From Cristatella mucedo (Eukaryota; Bryozoa; Phylactolaemata; Cristatellidae), in the NCBI GenBank assembly GCA_009760855.2, contig WPIO01000223.1, positions 27,501-91,500 on the forward strand: a DNA stretch of 64,000 bases, given 5' to 3'. Positions within the stretch are counted from its first letter, which is position 1. Every line of letters begins with the position of its first letter. The translations under genes were made by a program, and so were the position numbers. The notes beneath the pieces are model-generated. The model saw only the letters and a program-made list of their open reading frames with translations. It was not told where the DNA came from and did no database searches. Positions 48,202 through 60,621 of this stretch are shown here, piece after piece.

Positions 48202-49032
48202 GTAAGTCGTTGGCTGATGTACAGGGGCTGTTTGCAATTTCCGACTATAGTTCAATCACTATGCTTGGCATACTTACTGGTTGCTTGATAGGGCCTGTTG
48301 ACCTTTCAGTGCTTGGTTGTTGTTTACGTAAAGTATGAAGTGTCAGTGGCTTTCATCGACATTTGATCGTGCAGTAAAGAATTGGTTTCTATAGGATTCG
48401 GACCACCTAACTGAATCAATAAGTGGGTACAACTTACTGCTTGGCGAAGACCCAGTGGCATAGAAGCAGTTCCAGACCTCATGCTCTCGGATTCATGCAC
48501 TGTTGTTGCCCACATTTCTTAAAATGCCCGGTCCTGAATCTTGAACATGTGAGCCAATGTAGCTGTTTAAATTGTTAGGAAAGCCATGATGTTTTATCAG
48601 GTGGGTGCCGAGTGCTTGCTGTGAACAAAGAGAAAACCAGTATTGGCCTACTAAATCTCTTTATTTTAAATTCCACCATCTGGAAGGGGCCGAGTGCCAT
48701 CGGCATTTGAAGCCAGTCGTTTAGCTTACTAGAACTAACTCCGAATGTTTCCTTGGAAGAGCTCAAGGAAGAGCATCGTGGTAAGCAGTACACCTGAGCT
48801 AGTCTGCATCCAAAAATATCATTCTCTGACTGTCCTCTCGAGGATTTAGGCATAGCTAGTGGCTAAATTCTAGGAATATGGTTTGCTCTTAGTCCCATCT
48901 GCAAACTTGAAAACATCCCGGCAGTATTGATAGCAATAATAGTTAGTTAATATTATTATTGTCATAGCACTTGGCTATCCCTCTAATTAAAAGTGAAGGT
49001 CGGCTAATTTCACTGTCTATCTGTCAATCAAT

Positions 49033-49208
<176 letters not shown>

Positions 49209-49224
49209 ATGTATCCTTATCTAT

Positions 49225-49322
49225 ATTCTCTTTTGCACCAAATGTAAAGTGCATAGAGAGAGATCGAATTATCTGAAGGCACTATATCAAGTCTATTATT
49301 ATTAATATTATAATTATTATGT
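49225..49322 (+). mobile_element. LINE-A terminal tail
   Basis: CACCAAATGTAAAGTGCATA, loop AGAGAGAGATCGAATTATC, right arm GAAGGCACTATATCAAG and (ATT)n-like tail. Confidence 0.75.
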
Positions 49323-49344
49323 AGTCGTGGAGGAACCCTATTCC

Positions 49345-49725
49345 TCTGCTTAAAGACCGTTGGTGACAGAAGCTTTAGCTCTGCAGCTTCCACAATTCTT
49401 ACTCAACGACAACTACTCTTCTGCTGCCGACCATCACTCATCCTTGTCAGCGGTCCTGAGCTGCTACTTCCATGCTACTCACTACGTCAACTGCTCTCCT
49501 GACTCTGCTATGCTTCACTTTCTCTTTGTTACATGAGACGAAGTATGTTGCTACCTAATGCGTACCTAAAGCCGCTTAGGCTGTGTTTACGCTATACAAA
49601 ACTGTCCTGCATAACACCCACATGGTCTTTGTGGCTTTAAGGAGTTACAGACGGATATACATTACATTACACTAGCAGCTATATTACAGACGGATATACA
49701 TTACATTACACTAGCAGCTATCACC
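49345..49725 (+). mobile_element. LINE-B 3' fragment with duplicated end
   Basis: Matches the 3' end of LINE-B (AGAAGCTTTAGCTCTGCAG, CGGTCCTGAGCTGCTACTTC, ACATGAGACGAAGT, AACACCCACATGGTCTTTG), ending in TTACAGACGGATATACATTA. The last 38-39 bp, including the tail, are tandemly duplicated (to about 49725). Confidence 0.85.
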
Positions 49726-50233
49726 CTGCTTGCAGCTGACACTTAAGGATTGTCTGCCGAAGAACCGTTTTTTTTTTTAGTTCCTCGCCAAAATATTCGT
49801 GTATGACAGGCAGACATGGTTTGCTACAGACTTAAACATTCTTGTTGACGAGTATAGCAACAGTTAGATCGGCTCATTTTTCTGACTCTGTATAACTTTG
49901 GTTTAACATAACAGGCTATTCATGCGACTCATATCGGTGGTCTCATGATCTCATGATCTCGTCATTTGGTCAATCATTTGGCAAATCGCTTGTCGCTTCG
50001 CTCGCCGTTCCAGCGGCTGAGCTGTTGCTTATCATCATATCTATATCATCTTATCATCATACTCACTCGGCTCGCTTATTCTCTTATCGAATCCTCTTCT
50101 TATCCACATCGTTTCCCCAATGGCGATTGGTAGAGCAACCTAAAGCTGTCGAGGCTCTGTTAAGCTGCTACTTTGATGCAGTTTGTACTGGAGCAAGATT
50201 GCGACGCACATACGCTGTTGTGTTATCGTTTAG

Positions 50234-50432
50234 CAACTGGTGGCCCATGTTCGTGGTCCTGTGCTACGTCCTGTCGCCCATTCCGATGCTCGTGTGTCGG
50301 AGATACTCGGAAGCAATGGATGGTACTAGCAACGCACTTCTGGAGACATGTCTATTCATGACGGCCGTGATTGTGACATCTGCATACGGCTTGCCAATAA
50401 TTCTGGCTCGGTCGCCTCTTCTATCACCCGTG
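50234..50432 (+). CDS. LEPROT: LEPROT / Vps55-like protein, exon 2
   Basis: One base plus 66 codons, phase 0 end (acceptor tcgtttag/CAACTGG, donor CCCGTG/GTAAGT). Encodes NWWPMFVVLCYVLSPIP, then an acidic loop ending DGTSNALLET, then VIVTSAYGLPIILAR. These match KYWPLFVLFFYILSPIP, DAMSNACKE and GIVVSAFGLPIVFAR of LEPROTL1. Two membrane helices. Longer ORFs extending through both splice sites (from 49953 and to 50606) are intron read-through. Confidence 0.95.
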
Positions 50433-52600
50433 GTAAGTGGCACGATGCTGCCTTCTGCTACCCTCTGCTGCTGCTGCTGCTGCTGCGTTAGCTGTTGGCT
50501 TTGCCCCCTCCATCCCCTCTCGTGCTGGAGACTGAAATGGCCGCTTTTGTTTTGCTCTTGCGAGTCGACTTCCTCACGAGCTTCTCCCCCCCCCCCCGGC
50601 TCGTAGACCAGACGGCCTTTGGGAAGGAGGCCGGGCAGAGTGGCATTAATAGCAGCGTCGATGCTGTCCCTTCCTGGGTTGTTAGCCCCCTGCCTCCACC
50701 AAAGCCACCACCCCCCCCCCCCCCCCCCCCGATCGGAAGGTAGCTTGTCCTCCCCTAGCCATCTCAGTTGCAGTGCAGTGTGCTGTGCTGTGCCGCACTG
50801 CGGAGAGGCAGCAGAGAAAAGGCAGAGCCTGCAATAAGCAGTCGGCAGCTGACAGTCGGCGTCGGGCGTTGCTGTGCAGGAAATACAGATGAGCGCGAAA
50901 TGAGATGAGCACCAACAGCAGCGGCTTCGAGGGCTGGTGTTAAACGAATCTTAATACTTATTGCTTGCATCTATTGCATGGAATCCTCTGTGCTGCTTAT
51001 TGTAGGCCCTGATAGCCAGTGAAAGTTGAGCCGAGTCATGACAGCGATCTCTGCCCCTCCCCCAGCCTAAAACAGCTGGCCGTGGACGGACACAGCAACC
51101 GGTTTAGGCATTCGGCGATACAGCAGCTAGCACCGGCAGTGCTACCTTTTTTCTGTGCTGACGCGCACATGCTAAACTGGTGGGCCGTAATATTGCCTAC
51201 GAGATCTCCAGAGAAGAGCAGGAGAAAGAGCAGCTTCTTGACCCTCGTGGCGACTCACATTACGTAGTACGTTACTGTACCGTATTACGGTCGTTGGGCC
51301 CGAAAGCTCTGCTCACCCTGGGGATCGAGATACAACCTCTTAATATTTCAGCTCCTTGTGGACTTCGATCCAAAGCAGTTCGCTAGAACCCAGGATTCGC
51401 TTGAATTAGCAATATATGTAACAAATTGTGTGCTACCGACCCTGATCTGCTTTCGAGGTCTGAAAAACATTCAAAATGACATGTTTTACATGTTTCAAGT
51501 GCTGTCTTCGAAGGCTAGTTCTTACCAGCTCATTAAACGCTTGAAGTATGAATTTTTGGATGTGCCAACAATCCCTCTCTCGAAAAATGCATCGTGACGA
51601 CTGTGCCCCCTGCTTTTACAAAATGGTCAAGGTTTCAGACATTGGTTTTGCGTATGTCTAGACGTAAGCCAGGCGTGGTTCGAAAATATTCAAGAAATCG
51701 GTAGTGCAGTTAGAACAAGAAACCAGCCAACAAGGCTTGCAGATAAGAAAGAGCCGCCGGACTGTATGAAACGATGCTACAAAAGTCTTGGCAAACATTT
51801 GAAATGCCAAAATCATGATTATCTACATGTGTTTAACAGTTTTCACTGAGATCATTTCATGGTGGGCGAGCGCCCTCCCGCGCCCCCTCCCCCGTGGATG
51901 TAACTTGCCTTTTGTGAGCATCAGCCGGGCAAACGCCAGCATGAGGAAGCTCGGGATCCGTCCTTGATGAGCCTTTTGTCGCCCTGGTAGGCGATTACTC
52001 GCACCTTTCCCCGTAGCCAAATCCAAAGCCTGAAAGATGAAGGGAATCGAACACGTGTGCGCACGAGGAGGGCGACCGTTTTAACCTGGCTTCACCAGCG
52101 CTGCACGCCGCACATCGTTTGCAACTGCCGAGGGATTTCTGCCCCTCGATTGTCCCTCGGTAGCTCAGTCGGTGTGGCGCTGTGCGAATTGGCATTGTCC
52201 TGTAGCTAGACATTCGTAGCTTCTTCAGTGACCAGGATGCAGGGTTCGATTAGTAGATCTGGACTGTACAGAGCTTGTAAAAGCGTGTTTACTTTCTATC
52301 TTACACGTTGAGGTGTTCAGCACTTTCAAAAGTCCTTCCCATGATTTAAGTTTTCATTGAGTTATTATCGCTAAGCAAGCAAGACAGCAGAGCTTGCACT
52401 AATGCTTAGCGCTGCAGCATCACTCGCACGACACCTTGTCGACCAGCCCTGATAAGGCAAATGAGATGGGAAGACATTCGTCTGCTGTGCTTCGCTCGCA
52501 AGAATTTGGCCGGGCTGGCGCTACTGCTGAGAGAGCGTTCACTTGACTGCTTCTGTCGCCTTGAGTAGAGCTGGAGCTCTCGCTTTTTGCTTGCTTTCAG
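50433..52600 (+). other. LEPROT intron 2
   Basis: Contains C-runs at 50587-50599 and 50710-50730, a minus-strand tRNA-like remnant at 52030-52105 and a plus-strand tRNA-like stretch at about 52153-52250 (GGTAGCTCAGTCGG, GGGTTCGATT). ORFs such as 51358-51597 are not recognisable. Confidence 0.7.
52030..52105 (-). mobile_element. tRNA-like SINE remnant
   Basis: Minus strand: CTGGTGAAGCCAGGTTAAAA followed about 30 bp later by GTGTTCGATTCCC, a good B box. No tail or body identified. Confidence 0.4.
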
Positions 52601-52717
52601 ATACACTGGGGCGCCTGCGGCCTGGTGATGGCTGGCAATACTGTCGTGTTTGCCACGATCGCAGGCTTCTTCTATTTATTCGGCCGCGATGACTTCTCCT
52701 ACAGTCCCTGGAGTTAG
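52601..52717 (+). CDS. LEPROT: LEPROT / Vps55-like protein, exon 3 with stop
   Basis: 39 codons including TAG (acceptor tgctttcag/ATACAC). Encodes [27 protein letters not shown] and the terminal [10 protein letters not shown]. This corresponds to EWGACALVLTGNTVIFATI, GFFLVFG and NDDFSWQQW of LEPROTL1. The joined gene is 134 codons, close to the 131 of the human proteins, with four predicted helices and no damage. Confidence 0.95.
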   Translation: MHWGACGLVMAGNTVVFATIAGFFYLFGRDDFSYSPWS

Positions 52718-53194
52718 CTGCTGCACAGGACACGTCTTCGGCAATGACGGAGTTGTTTGCTAGCTGCTTCGGCAGCGGAGGCGCTAGCAGCAGCTGCTAC
52801 AGCGTAGCCGGTGCTGCTGCTGCTGCTGGTGCACCGTGAGGAGGGGACGACAGAGGCTTTTCCAGCTGCCTGCCGCCTGACCGTCTGGCGGTCATCTGCC
52901 ACTGCCCGCCAGATGCCGCTGCTGCTTCGCGGTGACTGCTGGTGATCAAGCTCGCCAATTTGCTAAACCTCATCACACACCTTGTTGCTTTACAGTGGGT
53001 GGTTGAACTTGACTTGGGTGTTCGCGCTGTTAACAGCCACCCGTCGGTCTGGCGATGGGTGTGCCCCGTACTTATTTGTGCAATGTTTTCCGTAATAGAC
53101 CTCCTTTTTTTATATATCGCACTTGCTGGCGTTCATTTTATGCAAGGCTGCCCTCCTGGCTAGCGTTTGCCTACGAGCTCTCGCCTCGTATCCT

Positions 53195-53330
53195 GCAGGA
53201 CTAGGGGTGCTCGAGCTTTGCTACATGCCGGAGGTCGTGGGTTCGAGGGTCGTGCTGCGGCCAATTCCTCGCTGCCCTCTGCAAGCACGAGCGGACGCCT
53301 TCTCTGAGGCGGCTCTTCTGCTGCCTTGTA
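53195..53330 (+). mobile_element. degenerate SINE-2
   Basis: GGAGGTCGTGGGTTCGAGGG then GCTGCGGCCAATTCCTCGCT and GCCCTCTGCAAGC follow the B-box, GGCGATCC and CTGCAAG order of SINE-2. Confidence 0.45.
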
Positions 53331-54042
53331 GATGTGGAGGCTTGTGAAGCAGCCGGTATTTATTTGGTTTTTTGCTACTTGTTTTTTCTTTTACCTGCTG
53401 CTGCTTTTACCTTTTACCTGCTGCTGCTGGGAGTCTGATGCTGTCTGATGGCTGCAGAACCTCCTCCAGCTGTCGCTACTGGCTGCTCGCACAGCGGGCG
53501 TTCATGGGACCAGAAACGCTGCCGAAACCGCCCGTGCTGCCGGCGTGGCTAACGGTACTGCCAGGAGAGGAGGGCCGCTGTTTGTCATGCAGCACCCAGC
53601 ACTGATGCAGTGGCAAGCATCCTGCCCTGCTGGTGTGCAGTGTCCGAGCTGCTCCGAAGTCGTGCTGCAAGGATGGCGGCTGAGCGAAAGCTACCCGAGA
53701 GCATGCTGGGAACGTCTCCAGCCCACATCAAGAACAAAGCACAGGTCCAGCGATTCGGCAGCCTCATTTATGTAGCAGCCATGACCTTGGCTTGCAGGAA
53801 GCATCGAGCAGACATTGCTCACGTCTCGTGCTTCAGGACTCCGACCTTCGACCCGATTTGCTGCAGTGCGAGCGTTTTGCTCATGATCAAAGACCCAAAT
53901 GGCTCCCCCCGGGAATCCGGATTCGCTACCTATGGAATTCTGTAGGTGCTTGCTCGTCTTTTGTGACAGGATAGCACCCAGAGCTACTCAGCTGCTCAGG
54001 TACCGAGGTTCAGAGAGGAAGAGTAGAGGAGGCTCCGTGCCA

Positions 54043-54130
54043 CCCATGTGGGATTCGAGCAGGACTTCTTCTTATGAGAGTCGTCAGCAGACGATGCAGC
54101 ATCGATCGCTTAGCCACCGGCTCGCACGAT
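54043..54130 (-). mobile_element. tRNA-Ser-like SINE remnant
   Basis: Minus strand: GAGCCGGTGGCTAAGCGATC (A box), a long variable-arm-like section, then TGCTCGAATCCCACATGG (B box). The spacing suits a tRNA with a long variable arm. Confidence 0.45.
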
Positions 54131-54719
54131 CGGGCAAACAGAGTAGCTGCTGCAAAATGGGTCGGCTTGCTCTTGGGATGGCAGCGAAACTGGCCCGTCG
54201 CGAATCTGAGAGCTTCGGTCGTGGCTCAGTTGCGTCCGTTCGATAGCAGCCAGGGCAGCATTCCTTCCGAAATACTTCAACACCCGGGTCTTAGGACTCT
54301 GGCTGCTCTTTCTCCTCGTGCTGCACGTGACCCATTGGGAGGGGGTCACCGGCTGCACGTGGATAGCAAGCATACCCATGCATAGCACTCGTTACCCTTT
54401 TTGCCCTTGACGCAAGAGGATATCTCGGTGATAGCTGGGGACAATGAAATAGACCGATAAGTATACTAGTGGCATCAAATTTGCTATTGGTAGGTTAATG
54501 AAAAGCATCTTCCAATTAGCCTATTTTTTGGAAACTACGATAAATTTGACCGCGTGAATACTTGTTAGCCTATACTAGCGTATTAATGTGTCGAAACGTT
54601 GCTGGAAGCTTGTCCGGCTCACTGGATTCAATGGTTGGCCAATTTACGGAGATGTAGGTTTTCGTGACAGAATAATGAAACGCCTAAATATGGTGCAAAG
54701 CTCAGACGCAAGGATTGCT

Positions 54720-56737
54720 TATCGTCTTGTCTTGTCTTGTATCTCCATCAGTAACTCCACAAAGTCATAAAGACCATGTGGGTGTTACGCAGGAGAGTTT
54801 TGTATAGCGCACTCACAGCCTAAGCGGCTTTCGGCACGCATTCGGTAGCCAACAGACTTCGTCTCATGCAACAAAGAGAAAGTGGAAAGCATAGCAGAGT
54901 TAGGAGAGCAGTTGAGGTAGTGAGTAGCGTAGAAGTAGCGGTTCAGGACCGCTGAAAAAGATGTGCCATAGTCGGCAGTTGGAGAGTAGATGTCGTTGCG
55001 TAAGAATTGTGGAAGCGAGTTCCACAGTCTAGGACCTGCAGAGCTAAAGCTTCTGTCGCCAACTGTCTTTAAGCGGAGGAATGGGACAGCTAATTTATTG
55101 TCCACACAGGACCTGAGGGCGCGAACAGGCTGAAACTGATGCAGCAGTTCAGCTAGGTACGAAGGAGCCGAGCCGTGGCGGGCCTTGTGGGTCAGCGTAA
55201 GAACTTTGCTCTGTATCCTTTGCTCAACCGGCAACCATCCTAGCTCTTTCAGCAAAGGTGACACGTGCTCAAACCGCTGGGACTTGAAGACCAGCCTTGC
55301 AGCCATATTCGTTGTCCGCTGTAGTGGCATAATAGCTTTCTTTGGTAGCCCAGCCAAAAGGGAATTACAATAATCAAGCCGAGACAGAACTAATGAGCCA
55401 GTTAAATTTTTTACAAGCCACTGTGGGAGACAGCTTCTAATCTTGGATAGGGATCGGATGTGATGGCTACCGGTAGAGGCAGTCTTCTGAATGAAGCTTT
55501 TGAAATTGAGGCAGCTGTCGAACATGACACCTAGATTTCGAGCACGTGGTGAAGGTCGCACAATAGCATCACCTATTAGAACAGCAAAGCCTTTTAATCC
55601 AGCCACACGCTTAGGGTGTCCTATGAGAAGCAGTTCGGTTTTATCGTCATTTAATTTCACGAAGTTTTCCGACATCCAGGATCGAATATCGGCAAGACAA
55701 GCATTCAGTTCCTCAGTTGCTGCAGCAGATTCCGACGGTTTAAATGACAAATACAACTGAGTATCGTCAGCATAGAAGTGATATCCTATTCCATGGGCCT
55801 TAATCACTTTTCCCAGATGTTGCGTATAAATGGAGAACAGCAAGGGACCAAATACAGACCCTTGAGGGACTCCACAGGTGACCCTTCTCATGTCTGAGAC
55901 CTGACCCCCACACGACACGGATTGAACACGATCAGACAAGTACGATTTAAACCACGCCAGTGCTTCGTCTGCCAGACCGATCGTTGTTCTCAATCGTTCA
56001 AGCAGAACTTCGTGATCAATGGTGTCGAAGGCAGCAGACAGATCTAGCAGAGCTAGGGCAGTGACATTCCCGTCGTCGTTGCCACGTAGAATGTCATTGT
56101 TAACACGGAGGAGAGCAGTTTCAGTAGAGTGCTGCCTCTTGAACCCTGATTGAAATGTTTCTGACATTCCATTATTTTCAATATGTTCAACTAGCTGCTT
56201 AGCAACAATTTTTTCAAGAATCTTTGATAAGAACGGAAGAAGGGAAACTGGACGATAGTTTGCTAGGACCTCTGTGTCTAATCCGGGCTTTTTAAGAATG
56301 GGTCTAACGATTGCCAATTTGAAGGACTTGGGGACGACCCCTTTTCCCAAAGAAGCATTACAAATCTTGGTTATGGCAGGGCTAAGTTGGTCTGCCAGTG
56401 AAGACCACAGAGATGAAGGTATAGGGTCTTCAGGAGACGAGCTCTTTTTGCTAGACCTTACTAAGGCACCCACATCACAGGCAAAAACATCAGAGAACCT
56501 TTTAAGAAAGGTCACAGGTTGAGGAACGGCGATTGCTTTGGTCGGTGGGGCTTAATGGAGGCACGAATGTGCACAATTTTTTCAGTAAAGAAGGCTGAAA
56601 ACTTTTTGTCTGAGCCCTTAATATCTGGGGAGTCAGACCTGACAGCATTGGCCAGTAATGGTTTACTGTCTTATAAATCTGTTTAGTGTCCGACTGGCAA
56701 TAATTCAGTTTTCTAATGAAAAAAGAAGCCGTGGATG
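54720..56737 (-). mobile_element. LINE-B copy 1 (non-LTR retrotransposon, RT part)
   Basis: A 576-codon open frame (54785-56515) carries most of the RT: SSLWSSLADQLSPAITKICN, YRPVSLLPFLSKILEKI, FKRQHSTETALLRV, LLDLSAAFDTIDH, GVPQGSVFGPLLFSIY and FYADDTQLYLSFKPS (catalytic YADD). The thumb follows (LSRLDYCNSLLAGLPKK, LGWLPVEQRIQ), ending GDRSFSSAGPRLWNSLP. The upstream part (SFFIRKLNYCQSDT...) is one frame off because of a 1-nt deletion near 56549 compared with copy 2. Sequence identity with copy 2 breaks off near 56737, so it is 5'-truncated there. The 3' end is a pentanucleotide tail, (AAGAC)n on the minus strand. Confidence 0.93.
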
Positions 56738-57265
56738 TCTTAGCTGCCGCATTGCACCACTTCTCTCTGGCCTGCAGCACTGTCTGTCCATCGAGAGGCG
56801 GATCCACTTCAAGGTCCTGACACTTACTTTAAGGTTCGTTCATTCTCTTACTTCAGCTTACCTGCCTTCACACTTCTTTTTTCTCAGGACTCTCCACACA
56901 CCACCTGCTCCTTTAAATCTCGTCACGGAGTTATTCTTGAAACTAAACTGGCCTTTGGCGATCACGCCTTCAGCTACTCGGCACCTAAAACGAGGAGCTA
57001 GCTGTCGAACGACATAACGGCATCCTCAAATTTGACGACGCTTAAAGCAAAGCTGAAGAATCTCACCTGTGCCCCTTAACGCATTCGCTTCGTTCACGTG
57101 AATCGTCCAGAATGTACTCCCACGTGCAGTAATTTCTTAGTCACTGATCAGCTCTTAGGCCTTTTTCCAGCCAACGTGCACAATCAAGAGAGATTTTGTC
57201 ATTTTTCTGATGCTATACAAATTCGGTAGCATTATTGTTAATATTATTGTAATCCCTGACGCTGT
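56738..57265 (+). mobile_element. old LINE remnant on plus strand
   Basis: Encodes HCLSIERRIHFKVLTLTLRF and continues to a diverged GDHAFSYSAPK region, then GATGCTATACAAATTCGG and an ATT-rich tail. LINE-B copy 1 abuts its broken 5' end, suggesting insertion into it. Confidence 0.65.
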
Positions 57266-58381
57266 TGCTTTGATATCTCTTTTACCTGCCAGCCAACCAA
57301 CTTGACAGCTCTCGAGGGCCCGGAGCAAGTCGCTCAACGTTGCCGAGGTACCCTTGGTTAACTTTCAGTGCACGAGACAGCTCCAAACGCGATCGCAGTT
57401 TTTCCTGTGTCTTCACTTCAAGTGATCTATACTAGCGTTGAAAGCGCGTCGGTGTAAACTTGGAGCTCCTTGGCCACACGAACCCATTTCCGAGGGCCAA
57501 TCCGATGTGCCACTAGGCTAAAAGCTTCCCGAAAAGCGACGGTTTCATCTGAAAGATGAAGAAACAGTTGGAAAGCTTTTATAAACTTTGATTCACGAAA
57601 GCCACAAGCCAAGTTGAACGAACAAGTGCGAACTCTTGCATGCATGACACGTAAGCTAGTTCACTGAAATTAGACCCACTTAGCATCCCGATTGATCTTT
57701 GGTCTCCGCAAGTGTAATAAATTTTGAGCCCCATTGAAGAAACTCTGCTCTTAGTTATTTTTCAAAAATGTTTCGCGTCTCGTAAATACTCTTTTGCAAC
57801 CGGGGCAAAAACAGATGAAAGCCTGACAAAATCAGGATCTGGTATCCTTTCGGAAACGGTAAGGTAAGTTCAGTAAGGTAAGGGATTAGGAATTTGCTAA
57901 AAAAACAGCAGCTTTCAGACGATAATCTTGAGATCGCCAAGCACAAGTCTGACCTAATGACACCAATCTGTACCTTTTTTGCTGTCTAGTTCATTCACCT
58001 TAGCTCAGGAAAATGCTTTCAACAACTACATAAGCAACGTGTCGATATGCTTAGACTTTCTAACCACATATTCTAGGAGAGCATGGTGATGGCCAGGCAA
58101 CAGCTAATAACTTCTCATTACTACCTCTCAAAACTTTCCAAGTGTTTGGTGTTCCGAAGAGTTAAAAGGGTGGAGCTCCATGTGTCTAATTCAGCATGAA
58201 ATTGGTGCTCTGAAAAATTAAAAGGGTGCTACAAGTTTTAATTCAGAATGAAGTTGGTGCAATTGGGACAGCCTGAGGTCAGTCAGCCAACCCACGAGAC
58301 AAACCGAGAGGAACTACCTGTATGCCCAAGTAGGTCCCAGCGGTTGAATATCTGGCCCTCAAGTCCCGACCCTGGGTCTTG
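57266..58381. other. intergenic DNA
   Basis: No gene supported. At 58140-58265 two imperfect 63-bp copies lie in tandem (TTGGTG.TC.GAA.A.TTAAAAGGGTG, then TAATTCAG.ATGAA). The sequence from about 58280 weakly resembles the start of LINE-B copy 2. Confidence 0.4.
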
Positions 58382-58507
58382 AGAGCGATTGTAACACTAG
58401 AGCCCGAAATCTGTTCGAATTTCCGCGTGCTCCATGGCAACGCCACACAATGCATTTCTCGAGAAAGTTCTCCGAAGGCCGCCGCTCGACCGCCACGCCC
58501 TACATTA
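58382..58507 (-). repeat. 126-bp repeat, left copy (LINE-B 5' end-like)
   Basis: About 90 percent identical by eye to 62195-62320, same orientation. Shared core includes GTGGCGTTGCC, CACAATGCATTTCTCGAGAA and CGACCGCCACGCCCTACATT. It sits directly against the 3' tail of LINE-B copy 2, while the other copy sits at that element's 5' end. Confidence 0.85.
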
Positions 58508-60578
58508 TGTAATATAATGTATCTCCGTCTGTAACTGCAAAAAGTCAAAAAGACCACGTGGGTGTTACACCAGAGAGTTTTGTATAGCGCACTCACAGCC
58601 TAAGCGGCTTTCGGCACGCATTCGGTAGCCAACAGACTTCGTCTCATGCAACAAAGAGAAAGTGGGAAGCATAGCAGAGTCAGGAGAGCAGTTGAGGTAG
58701 TTAGTAGCACGGAAGTAGCAGCTCAGGACCGCTGAAAAGGATGAGCCATAGTCGGCAGTAGGAGAATAGCTGTCGTTGCGTAAGAATTGTGGAAGCGAGT
58801 TTCACAGTCTAGGACCTGCAGAGCTAAAGCTTCTGTCGCCAACGGTCGTAAAGCGGAGGAATGGAGCAGCTAATATATTGTCCAAACAAGATCTGAGGCC
58901 GCAAAGAGGCTAAAACGGGTGCAGCAGTTCAGCTAGGTACGAAGGAGCCGAGCCGTGGCGGGCCTTGTGGGTCAGCGTAAGAACTTTGCTCTGGATCCTT
59001 TGCTCAACCGGCAACCATCCTAGCTCTTTCAGCAAAGGTGACACGTGCTCAAACCGCTGGGACTTGAAGACCAGCCTTGCAGCCATATTCATAGTCTGCT
59101 GCAGTGGCCTAATAGCTTTCTTTGGCAGCCTAGCCAATAAGGAATTGCAATAATCAAGCCGAGACAAAACTAAGGAGCTAGTTAAATTTTTTACATGCCA
59201 CTGTTGGAGACAGCTTCTAATCTTGGACAGGGATCGGATGTGATGGCTACCGGTAGAGGCAGTCTTCTGAATGAAGCTTTTAAAATTGAGGCAGCTGTCG
59301 AAAACGACACCTAAATTTCGAGCACGTTGTGATGGTCGCACAATAGCATCACCTATTAGAACAGCAAAGCCTTTTAATCCAGCCACACGCTTAGGGTGTC
59401 CTATGAGCAGCAGTTTGGTTTTATCATCATTTAATTTCACGAAGTTTTCCGACATCCAGGATCGAATATAGGCAAGACAAGCATTTACTTTTTCAGTTGC
59501 TGCAGCAGATTTCGACGGTTTGAATGACAAATACAACTGAGTATCGTCAGCATAGAAGTGATATCCTATTCCATGGGCCTTAATCACTTTTCCCAGATGT
59601 TGCGTATAAATGGAGAACAGCAAGGGACCAAATACAGACCCTTGAGGGACTCCACAGGTGACCCTTCTCATGTCTGAGACCTGACCCCCACACGACACGG
59701 ATTGAACACGATCAGACAAGTACGATTTAAACCACGCCAGTGCTTCGTCTGCCTCACCAATCGTTGTTCTCAATCGTTCAAGCAGAACCTCTTGATCAAT
59801 GGTGTCGAAGGCAGCAGACAGATCTAGCAGAGCTAGGGCAGTGACATTCCCGTCGTCGTTGCCACGTAGAATGTCAATGTTAACACGGAGGAGAGCAGTT
59901 TCGGTAGAGTGCTGTCTCTTGAAACCTGATTGAAATGTTTATGACATTCCATTATTTTCAATATGTTCAACTAGCTGCTTAGCAACAATTTTTTCAAGAA
60001 TCTTTGATAAGAACGGAAGAAGGGAAACTGGACGATAGTTTGCTAGGACCTCTGTGTCTAATCCAGGCTTTTCAAGAATAGGTCTAACGATTGCCGATTT
60101 GAAGGACTTGGGGACGACCCCTTTTCCCAAAGAAGCATTACAAATCTTGGTTATGGCAGGGCTAAGTTGGTCTGCCAGTGAAGACCACAGAGATGAAGGT
60201 ATAGGGTCTTTAGGAGACGAGCTTATTTTGCTAGACCTTATTAAGATAGCCACATCGCATGCAGAAACCTTGGAGAACCTTTTAAGGAAGGTCACAGGTT
60301 GTGGATCCGCGATTGCTTTAGTCGGAGGCGGCTTAATGGAGGCACGAATCTGCACAATTTTTTCAGTAAAGAAGGCTGAAAACTTTTCGTCTGAGCCCTT
60401 AATATCTGGGGAGTCAGACCTGACAGCATTGGCCAGTAATGGTTAACTGTCTTATAGATTGGTCTAGCGGTTAAGGTGCTCACCCCGACCAAGGTCTGAC
60501 TGAGGTCGTGGACTCGAGCCCCGAGGCATGTGTGAAGTGCCTGAATAGAGATTAAGTTCTCTTGGGGCGCTATATAAA

Positions 60579-60621
<43 letters not shown>

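Larger units (their letters stand above)
52718..54719. other. LEPROT 3' side and intergenic DNA
   Basis: A hydrophobic plus-strand stretch after an acceptor-like cag at 52995 (WRWVCPVLICAMFSVIDLLF) and an exon-like segment at about 53796-53943 (acceptor gcttgcag, donor TCT/GTAGGT) are unrecognised and unsupported. Two tRNA-like SINE remnants are listed separately. Confidence 0.35.

Noticed and set aside
53796-53943. Exon-like segment with RPKWLPPGIRIRYLWNS
   Set aside because: Plausible splice signals, but I do not recognise the peptide and found no neighbouring exon in phase.
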